NCBI GenBank assembly: GCA_003154255.1
Contig: PMCY01000373.1
Span: forward strand, 1-5,499
Length of the DNA stretch: 5,499 nt
Direction of reading: 5' to 3'
Source: Candidatus Aminicenantota bacterium
GTDB taxonomy: Bacteria; Acidobacteriota; Aminicenantia; Aminicenantales; UBA4085
The position numbers and the translations under genes are program-made. Shown here piece by piece: positions 1 through 5,083 of this stretch. The notes under the pieces were generated by a model. It was given only the letters and a program-made list of their open reading frames with translations. It searched no databases and had not been told where the DNA came from. Each line of letters opens with the position of its first letter. Position 1 is the stretch's first letter.

Positions 1-1802
1 TTGGGAAAGCCGCAGGTGTCGAGGACGCCGAAGTGCGAGCTGATGCAGGGCCAGACGTAGGGCGTCGGCTCGCCGCGGTAGTCGAAGCCCGTCCAGACAA
101 AAGCCCCGGCCAGCCAGGGCCGGGCGCCATAAAAAATCATCCAGTCCCGGGCCAGCTCACCCCAGCGCGGCGCGCTCTTGTCGTAGGAGGCCATATAGCC
201 GCGGGCCTTGTCGTCGGCGTATTCGCCGCGCGTGGTCAAATTGCTGGCGATCTCCGAACCGAAGAGAGGCTGGTCCGGATGGGCGGCGTGGTAGGCGTCG
301 ATCTCGCCCAAGTGGTAATTGAATCCGCGCACGTCCACGGCCTGGTTGATGCCTTCGAAGGCCCCCGAATTGGAGCCGTAAGTCGTCGGGCGGGTGGTGT
401 CCAGAGCCTTGACAACCCGGACCATGGTCTCGGCGATGCGCCGCCCGACCGGGTCGGCCTGAACGCCTTCCTCGTTGCCGAGCGACCAGAGAATGATGGA
501 CGGATGATTGCGGTCGCGGCGGATCATGCGGCGGAGCTGTTCCAGGGCGTCCGTGCTTGAACTGAAGAGCCGGGTCTCGTCCATGACCAGCATTCCCAAC
601 TCGTCGCAGGCGTCGAGGAGCTCCGCCGTCGGCGGATTGTGGGAGGTCCGATAGGCGTTGACGCCCATCTCCTTGAGCTTGGCCACGCGGAAATATTGGA
701 GGCGGTCGGGGAGGGCGGCGCCCACCCCCGCGTGGTCCTGGTGGTTGCAGACGCCCTGGATCGGAACGCGCGTCCCGTTGAGAAAAAATCCCTTATCCTT
801 ATCGAAGCGGATCGTGCGGACGCCGAACCGCGCCTGGAGGGCGTCTCCGGCGCGTCCGTCGATCAGCACGGTCGAAGCGAGTTTGTATAAGGCGGGCTTT
901 TCCAGGGTCCAGAGAATGGGTGAGGAGAGGCGTATGTTCTGGCGGATCAGGACCGTCTGGTTGGGACCGATCGGCCGGGGCGCTTCAACGATTTCGGCCG
1001 CCGGTTTTCCCGAAGGATCAAAAATCGCGGATTTCAGGCTGATCGCCGCCGCCGCCGCGGTCTCATTGGCGATTTCCGTCTCGATCGTCAGGGTCGCGGC
1101 GGTCCCTTCGATCTTGGACGTGACGAACGTTCCCCAGAGCGGGATGTGGACCGCCGCGGTTTTGGTCAGGCGGACGTGACGGTAGAGGCCCGCGCCCTCA
1201 TAAAACCAGCCCTCATTATGAGTGGCGTCGACGCGGACGACGAGGACATTGTCGCCGCCGCGGTTGACCGTATCGGTCGCGTCGAAACCGAACGGATCGT
1301 AGCCGCCTTCATGGCGGCCGAGGAGAATGCCGTTCAGCCAGACATGGCAGTCGCGGAAGGCCCCGTCGAAGTCGATGCGGAAGCGGCGGCCCTCGTCGCC
1401 CTTGGGAACGACGAAGTGGCGGCGGTACCAGCCGATCGACGTTTCCGGAAAGACCCGGCCCAACGGTTTGAAACCGTGATCCATGAGGCGGAGGGTGAAG
1501 GGGGCTTGGACGAAAGGTAATTCGACGGCCCAGTCGTGGGGCAGGTCCACGGCTCTCCAAGCCGAATCATCAAAACCGGGCCGGGCGGCCCCGCCCCAGC
1601 CGTTCGTCTTGGCGTAGGAGTAGGCGGCGCCGAAATCGAAGTCTTTGGCCGGATCGGCGGCGTGGCCGAGGGCGAAGCGCCAGCCGTCGTCGAGGAGGAT
1701 TGTTTGCCGGACGGACTGGGAAAAGGCGGGGACGGCGAAAGCGATGACGGCCAGAAGGAAGAACATCGGACGAAGCGGGACCAGGCGGCGGTTCGGATGC
1801 AT
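1..1802 (-). CDS. Secreted glycoside hydrolase family 2 enzyme, beta-galactosidase-like (3' end outside window)
   Basis: Likely hydrolyses terminal beta-galactosides (or related beta-glycosides) from plant or other polysaccharides in the periplasm or outside the cell. I read the frame without interruption for 600 residues from ATG 1802 to the left edge. Residues 1-29 form a Sec signal peptide: an Arg pair, a hydrophobic FFLLAVIAFAV core and a likely cut near AFS-Q. The GH2 sugar-binding domain follows (VDLPHDWAVE, WYRRHFVVP, VWLNG, GLYRHVRL), then an Ig-like domain (LWTLEKPALY) and the TIM barrel (FGVRTIRF, CNHQDHAGVG, YRTSHNPP, DRNHPSIILWSLGNEEG). By family knowledge the acid/base is Glu444 in GNEE and the nucleophile is Glu517 in GSEIAS; both are present. 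WTGFDYRGEPTPY and FGVLDTCGFP near the edge are typical of the beta-galactosidase branch. About 200 C-terminal residues are probably missing. GGAGG five bases before the ATG supports the start. Exact substrate is not certain; beta-glucuronidase or beta-mannosidase is less likely. Confidence 0.93.
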   Translation of the reverse strand, partial: MHPNRRLVPLRPMFFLLAVIAFAVPAFSQSVRQTILLDDGWRFALGHAADPAKDFDFGAAYSYAKTNGWGGAARPGFDDSAWRAVDLPHDWAVELPFVQAPFTLRLMDHGFKPLGRVFPETSIGWYRRHFVVPKGDEGRRFRIDFDGAFRDCHVWLNGILLGRHEGGYDPFGFDATDTVNRGGDNVLVVRVDATHNEGWFYEGAGLYRHVRLTKTAAVHIPLWGTFVTSKIEGTAATLTIETEIANETAAAAAISLKSAIFDPSGKPAAEIVEAPRPIGPNQTVLIRQNIRLSSPILWTLEKPALYKLASTVLIDGRAGDALQARFGVRTIRFDKDKGFFLNGTRVPIQGVCNHQDHAGVGAALPDRLQYFRVAKLKEMGVNAYRTSHNPPTAELLDACDELGMLVMDETRLFSSSTDALEQLRRMIRRDRNHPSIILWSLGNEEGVQADPVGRRIAETMVRVVKALDTTRPTTYGSNSGAFEGINQAVDVRGFNYHLGEIDAYHAAHPDQPLFGSEIASNLTTRGEYADDKARGYMASYDKSAPRWGELARDWMIFYGARPWLAGAFVWTGFDYRGEPTPYVWPCISSHFGVLDTCGFP

Positions 1803-1828
1803 CGGATCCTCCAAATCAGGTGATCCGA
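1802..1828 (-). promoter_or_regulatory. Inverted repeat enclosing the GH2 ribosome binding site
   Basis: A perfect 7-bp inverted repeat, TCGGATC (1828-1822) and GATCCGA (1808-1802), with a 13-base spacer. The spacer contains most of the Shine-Dalgarno GGAGG (1812-1808), which sits five bases from the ATG; the 3' arm ends on the A of the start codon. It lies just downstream of the candidate -10 box. It could be a repressor operator or an RNA hairpin that modulates initiation, or chance in a short GC-rich stretch. Confidence 0.35.
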
Positions 1829-1858
1829 AGCATAGCGGAACGGAGGAGGAATCGTCAA
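1829..1858 (-). promoter_or_regulatory. Candidate sigma70-type promoter for the GH2 gene
   Basis: On the minus strand TTGACG (1858-1853, five of six matches to the -35 consensus) is followed after 18 bases by TATGCT (1834-1829, four of six matches to the -10). Transcription would start near 1822, about 20 bases before the GH2 ATG. It lies in the 94-base gap after the YdeI-family gene, so the GH2 gene may be expressed independently of the upstream cassette. The match is by eye, and GC-rich hosts can use other consensus sequences. Confidence 0.45.
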
Positions 1859-1896
1859 TCGCCGCCAGGGACGCAGGGAGCGGCCGGAGATATTTC

Positions 1897-2490
1897 CTAT
1901 TTCTTCGGTTTGGGAGCGGGCCCGCCGGGGATTAATCCCGAGTCGATGAACCCTTGGAGTTGGCCGATGCGCCGGGTCCGCGTTTCGGGCCGCTTGGCCG
2001 AGGCTACCCAATAGGACAATATTTTGCGCCGGGAAGTTGAAAGGGCGGCGAATTTCTCTTTCAGACCCGGGTGGGCGGCGATGGCGGCCATGACTTCCGG
2101 GGGCGGGCCGCCCCCGTTTCCGATCCGCTCGATGTCATTCAACTTGGACCAGGATCCGTCCTTCTTGGCCAGCTTGATCTTGGCCAGGCCGGGCCCGGCC
2201 ATGCGGCCCTCGGCGATGAGCCCCCGGACGCGGGTCTTGTTGGACGCCGACCAAATGCTCCGCGGCTTGCGCGGCGTCCAGCGCTGGACAAAGCGCTCCT
2301 CGTCGAGCCTATTGACGGTCGAATCGATCCAGCCGAAGCAGAGGGCTTCCTGAAGCGCCTCCTCGTAGGTAACCGAGGACTTGCCCGAGTTCTTTTTATA
2401 ATAGGCCAGCCAGAGTTCTGTGGCTTTGTCATGATTCTTTTCCAGCCAGGCCCGCCAGGCGGCCCGGTTCTTGAACAAATGTTGGTTCAT
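1897..2490 (-). CDS. YdeI/OmpD-associated (OmdA) family protein
   Basis: A 197-residue cytosolic protein of the YdeI/OmdA family (known as bacteriocin-protection, YdeI or OmpD-associated). The biochemical role of the family is unsettled; members have been linked to envelope stress and resistance to antimicrobial peptides. Family hallmarks are clear: an N-terminal WRAWLEKNH (12-20), ELWLAYYKKNSG (25-36), TYEEALQEALCFGWIDS (41-57), RWTPRKPRSIWSASNK (70-85), then the C-terminal FAALSTSRRKILSYW (147-161) and AKRPETRTRRI (165-175), followed by a Pro/Lys-rich tail. Length and start fit the family. No signal peptide or membrane segment is seen. Base composition is GC-rich like the flanking sugar genes and unlike the genes just upstream. 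Its ATG overlaps the stop of the preceding AT-rich gene (ATGA), and the nearest purine run (AGGG) is only two bases from the ATG. Translation may therefore depend on coupling to the upstream gene. Confidence 0.88.
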   Translation of the reverse strand: MNQHLFKNRAAWRAWLEKNHDKATELWLAYYKKNSGKSSVTYEEALQEALCFGWIDSTVNRLDEERFVQRWTPRKPRSIWSASNKTRVRGLIAEGRMAGPGLAKIKLAKKDGSWSKLNDIERIGNGGGPPPEVMAAIAAHPGLKEKFAALSTSRRKILSYWVASAKRPETRTRRIGQLQGFIDSGLIPGGPAPKPKK

Positions 2491-3122
2491 TTCCCTAGTT
2501 CAATAAATCCCGCTGGCAAATCATTCAGTCCATTCAGTTGCGGAATAACGATTTCGACAATCCTAAAATTCAGAGTTTTATTATTAGAAATTTCAGATTT
2601 TTTATCCTTTGACGATTCTTGATAAAAGACGAGAAGAACATTTTGGATATCTTTTCTAATCCCATCACGTCCTACTATTTTGCTTATTACAAATTTAAGA
2701 TTTTGTCTTAATATGCTGCCTGCGGGAGCGGTTGGCTTCTTATCGCGGAGTCCAAATTCTTTAAACGATTCACTCCGACTCTCACCCTGTTGAGATGGCC
2801 AAGCCTCGATATATTCTTTAAAAAGTTGATGCCTTTTTTCTTGACTCGGGCTCAATTCAATCATTAATTTGTTAGCATTAATTTCTTTGGACTGCCACCA
2901 TTTAGATTCACCCAAATAGGCCGTCGTAAGCGTAATTAAGATGAAGTCAAATTCCCCAAATTGGGAACTCTTCTCGCCACCTCTACGGCCGAAGCTTGGA
3001 CGATAAAAGATTGTACATTCTTCTGATTTTGAGGGATCTGACAATTTTTTTAATAAATATTCCAGTTTCTGCGTCAATGCCCATAACGTGAGAGAGTCTT
3101 CCCCATATCCGATGATTTTCAT
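2487..3122 (-). CDS. Putative PD-(D/E)XK nuclease-like protein, unrecognised family
   Basis: A 211-residue soluble protein that I do not recognise as a named family. Visible features: an N-terminal helix (about 8-27, GEDSLTLWALTQKLEYLLKK), a strand with FYRPSFGRRGGE (39-50), then FGEFDFILI (55-63) and YLGESKWW (69-76). Asp59 followed by Glu72-Ser-Lys74 on consecutive predicted strands matches the D...ExK pattern of PD-(D/E)XK nucleases, with Glu8 or Glu21 in the preceding helix. After a charged, Gln/Ser-rich middle, the C-terminal part (about 137-200) has alternating helix and strands (LKFVISKIV, NVLLVFY, FRIVEIVIP). No signal peptide or membrane segment is present. Its ATG lies one base after the mrr stop, so the two are probably translationally coupled; its own stop overlaps the YdeI gene start. 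It is strongly AT-rich. Nuclease activity is an inference from the motif and context; a DNA-binding or Mrr-accessory role is equally possible. Confidence 0.72.
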   Translation of the reverse strand: MKIIGYGEDSLTLWALTQKLEYLLKKLSDPSKSEECTIFYRPSFGRRGGEKSSQFGEFDFILITLTTAYLGESKWWQSKEINANKLMIELSPSQEKRHQLFKEYIEAWPSQQGESRSESFKEFGLRDKKPTAPAGSILRQNLKFVISKIVGRDGIRKDIQNVLLVFYQESSKDKKSEISNNKTLNFRIVEIVIPQLNGLNDLPAGFIELGK

Positions 3123-3123
3123 T

Positions 3124-4035
3124 TTATTCTTCGGTGAAATAGTCTGTATCGATTCTTTTTACTTTGTAGGTGCTTGACGTAGTCATTCCGAGGTCATTAT
3201 CGATCATGAGTTCTGCGAGTGTTTTTCCATCGATTAGAATAACCTTAGAATCTATTGATTTAACGAAGTCTTGGGCATCTTCAGAAAATTTCCCGGTCGT
3301 AATGAATACGCCTTTTTTTGCGTGCTTTCCGTGAAGAGCTCCCACGAATTTTTGAATTTCCGGCCGTCCTACCGTTCCTTCCCAACGCTTGGCTTGAAGA
3401 TAGATGACATCTAGCCCGAGCTTGTCTTCTTTAATGATTCCGTCTACGCCTTCATCTCCACTATTGCCTATCGATTTGCCCGCATCAGCATGTGAGCCCC
3501 CATATCCCATGGCAACCATCAGGTCGACTACGAGGTATTCGAAGAATTTGGGGGAATTTAATTTGATTCGATCGAGAACCTGCCCAGCCAAATCATTCCG
3601 TATGCTTTGATATGCTTTTTCCAATATTTCTTCAGGCGTTTCAGCGGGAACGTCGGGTGGCTGGGGAAGGATAATGCCCTTTTTTGTTTCAGCTGGATAA
3701 TGAAAATCCACAAATTCTTGAAATTGATCGAGGATTTTTGTGTCGATACGGGAATGCCCTTGCTTGTGAAGATCAAGGCCCCTTTGAGTGATTCGAAAGA
3801 ACCCCCTTTTTGGCGATTCCAGGACCTTAGCTTGAACGAAATAGCTTTTTGCCCAAGCAATTCTGTTTTCGAATCTCGTTTGAGTCTTGCTTGGCAGGGG
3901 TTCTCTTAGGTCTTCGCTAGATAAATTCATTTTAGAGGCGATTATTTCTCTTGCCTCCTTGAGAGAATGTTCTTTTTCATCACTAGCGATGTCCAAAAGT
4001 GGTTTAAAGAAACTTTGAAAATCAGGGATTGCCAT
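3124..4035 (-). CDS. mrr: Mrr-type type IV restriction endonuclease
   Basis: Mrr enzymes cut DNA carrying foreign modification (methyladenine or methylcytosine) and need no cognate methylase; none is seen here. The 303-residue product is about the length of E. coli Mrr. Residues 1-95 are the winged-helix Mrr N-terminal domain (IPDFQSFFKPLL, FENRIAWAKSYF, GFFRITQRGLDL). A Pro-rich linker follows (about 121-134). The catalytic domain begins with FFEYLVVDLMVAMGYGG (164-180) and holds GDEGVDGII (193-201) with catalytic Asp198, QAK (214-216) with catalytic Lys216, VGRPEIQKFVGAL and VFITTGKFS. These are the family's D...QxK active-site signature, all intact. I chose ATG 4035 over the in-frame GTG at 4038 because AAGGAA (4048-4043) is seven bases from the ATG, and MAIPDF aligns with the usual Mrr N-terminus. 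It is AT-rich relative to the sugar genes, and the 211-residue gene follows after one base. Confidence 0.95.
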   Translation of the reverse strand: MAIPDFQSFFKPLLDIASDEKEHSLKEAREIIASKMNLSSEDLREPLPSKTQTRFENRIAWAKSYFVQAKVLESPKRGFFRITQRGLDLHKQGHSRIDTKILDQFQEFVDFHYPAETKKGIILPQPPDVPAETPEEILEKAYQSIRNDLAGQVLDRIKLNSPKFFEYLVVDLMVAMGYGGSHADAGKSIGNSGDEGVDGIIKEDKLGLDVIYLQAKRWEGTVGRPEIQKFVGALHGKHAKKGVFITTGKFSEDAQDFVKSIDSKVILIDGKTLAELMIDNDLGMTTSSTYKVKRIDTDYFTEE

Positions 4036-4049
4036 CACTTTTTTCCTTT

Positions 4050-4109
4050 TTATGCTAATTCAATAAAGCCGGAACAATAACAAAGCTTTGATAATGCCCT
4101 CAAATACAC
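4050..4109 (-). other. Short open frame or gene relic between the PIN and mrr genes
   Basis: A 19-codon frame starts at GTG 4109 and ends at TAA 4052-4050, two bases before the mrr Shine-Dalgarno sequence. A strong AAGGAG (4123-4118) lies eight bases upstream, inside the end of the PIN gene; this strong site has no other obvious use. An alternative in-frame GTG is at 4118. The predicted peptide ends in GFIELA, close to the GFIELGK end of the 211-residue protein in the same frame. It may be a coupling peptide that keeps ribosomes on the message between PIN and mrr, a decayed 3' end of a lost gene, or chance. Nothing shows that it is translated. Confidence 0.22.
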
Positions 4110-4110
4110 G

Positions 4111-5040
4111 TCAATCACTCCTTGCCTTTAATTCTAATGTTAATATTTCGGTTGAAATATTGAAATAGTCAAAAGTGGCGGAGGCTTTTTTTGCAAGTCT
4201 TTTATCCGCAGTTAGGAGTGCGTCACAGCATGAACTATAGGCGACGTGCAGTGCATCACTGTTAAACGAAATAATCGAAGCGATTTTAGAAATATGCTTA
4301 TCAGGCCAGTATCCCAAAACGTTTAGAAATGAATAACACCAAGAAATTTTATTTAGTATTGACCAATTGGGATTGGTTCCGAAGAAGCGAGGAGTTGTTT
4401 TTCCGAATAATTCATCTTGGGAGAAGTCAAGAAAGCCGGTTTTTATTTTTTCCCAGATCTGGTCAATTATCCTCTCGTTCTTTGGGGACAAATCGCTGAA
4501 CTGTTCATTCGCTATCATTTCTCGCAATTCGTTGATTGGGAGTACCTTATCTTTTGAATCGATCAGTACATTGCGGAAATTTTTCATTATTTCGGTAATT
4601 TTCGTAATCAACGCGCGCGTTTCTAGCGATTCGGGCAGTAAATTCAGTAGCTTGGTTATCATTTCCTCGACGTAAAGGTCCGGATTGAGTTCGGAAATAT
4701 TCCCAAGTAAAAAAGCCTGAAGTGCAGGAAGGCTAAAATCGGGATATTGTGAGGTTTCGCTCATAAACTCGTTATATACATCTATTGGATTTCGGTATTC
4801 CTCGAAATAAAACCCATTCGAAAAATTAAAATTGCTATCAACGATAAATTGTACGCGTCGCGCTTCTAATTTCTCGAATGGGGATAAAAAGGATAGGTCG
4901 TTCGATCGGCCGATTTCATTCAGATGTTCATTGGAATAAATCCAGGCAATATTCCCTTTATCAGGAAGGCTGATCAAACCATCTCGAATATATCCGACAA
5001 TATTTTGATCCAGATAAACCGTCACTTTGCCGGAATTCAT
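4111..5040 (-). CDS. PIN-like domain protein with a long internal insertion, putative RNase
   Basis: A 309-residue soluble protein with a split PIN-like pattern. PIN domains are metal-dependent nucleases, mostly acting on RNA. The N-terminal strand VTVYLDQN carries Asp11, and YSNEHLNEIGRS carries Glu42, the second expected acidic residue. The C-terminal half of the fold is SDALHVAYSSCCDALLTADKRL, with Asp262, Asp273 and Asp279; the pattern of Asp-x-x-His, then a Cys/Asp-rich helix end, then LLTxDK is typical of PIN active sites. Between Glu42 and Asp262 lie about 220 mostly helical residues, far more than in compact VapC toxins (about 130 residues in all). No small antitoxin gene is adjacent. 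The ATG directly follows an in-frame TAA; GAGGAA (5058-5053) lies 12 bases upstream, a rather long spacing. The gene begins 34 bases after the GH127 stop and is AT-rich, unlike that gene. The PIN fold is a motif-based call; nuclease activity and target are inferred. Confidence 0.72.
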   Translation of the reverse strand: MNSGKVTVYLDQNIVGYIRDGLISLPDKGNIAWIYSNEHLNEIGRSNDLSFLSPFEKLEARRVQFIVDSNFNFSNGFYFEEYRNPIDVYNEFMSETSQYPDFSLPALQAFLLGNISELNPDLYVEEMITKLLNLLPESLETRALITKITEIMKNFRNVLIDSKDKVLPINELREMIANEQFSDLSPKNERIIDQIWEKIKTGFLDFSQDELFGKTTPRFFGTNPNWSILNKISWCYSFLNVLGYWPDKHISKIASIISFNSDALHVAYSSCCDALLTADKRLAKKASATFDYFNISTEILTLELKARSD

Positions 5041-5083
5041 TTAGATTGATATTTCCTCGATCTTTACTTTGCCTTCAATCTAA
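5041..5083 (-). promoter_or_regulatory. Nine-bp inverted repeat at the GH127/PIN junction, RNA hairpin candidate
   Basis: TTAGATTGA (minus strand 5083-5075) and TCAATCTAA (5049-5041) are perfect reverse complements separated by 25 bases. The first arm encodes the last two residues and the TGA stop of the GH127 gene; the second arm ends on the base before the PIN gene ATG. The spacer contains GAGGAA, the likely ribosome binding site of the PIN gene. In RNA this would be a stem-loop with the ribosome site in the loop, opened by ribosomes finishing GH127. It could instead be a DNA operator or a trace of the cassette insertion. No T-run follows, so it is not a classic terminator. Confidence 0.4.

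Noticed and set aside
33..1823. Several plus-strand open frames (for example 33-560, 658-1179, 1146-1520, 1536-1823)
   Set aside because: They are antisense to the continuous GH2 frame, have low-complexity Ala/Arg/Gly-rich products with no family motifs, and are expected in GC-rich DNA.
1853..1890. Possible terminator after the YdeI-family gene (GCCGC/GCGGC arms around two TCCCTG copies)
   Set aside because: Only a five-bp stem with a 14-base loop and no following T-run on the minus strand, so it does not meet the usual criteria.
1309..2011. Minus-strand frames at 1309-1560 and 1334-2011
   Set aside because: They lie out of frame over the GH2 gene and the end of the YdeI-family gene, and their Ser/Pro/Arg-rich products look like shifted readings of those genes.
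2024..2622. Plus-strand frames at 2024-2353 and 2071-2622 and a minus-strand frame at 2139-2432
   Set aside because: Shadows of the YdeI-family gene; the 2071-2622 frame crosses the composition break without any motif.
4081..4090. Palindrome CAAAGCTTTG between PIN and mrr, considered as an attachment or attC-like site
   Set aside because: Ten bases with no loop and no extension of symmetry; flanking bases show no integron core sites and there is no integrase in the window.
4049..4114. Possible promoter for mrr in the PIN-mrr gap (TTGACG at 4114-4109; TTGTTC with CATAAA)
   Set aside because: TTGACG has no acceptable -10 at 16-18 bases, and the other pair matches consensus poorly. AT-rich sequence gives such partial matches easily.
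3404..4675. Frames at 3404-3610, 3558-3860, 3607-3909 and 4367-4675
   Set aside because: They overlap the mrr or PIN genes in other frames, and their products show no recognisable features.
2487..5083. Target-site duplication or terminal inverted repeats of a transposon flanking the cassette
   Set aside because: I compared the two junctions by eye and found only short shared bits such as TTCAAT; no matching ends and no transposase.
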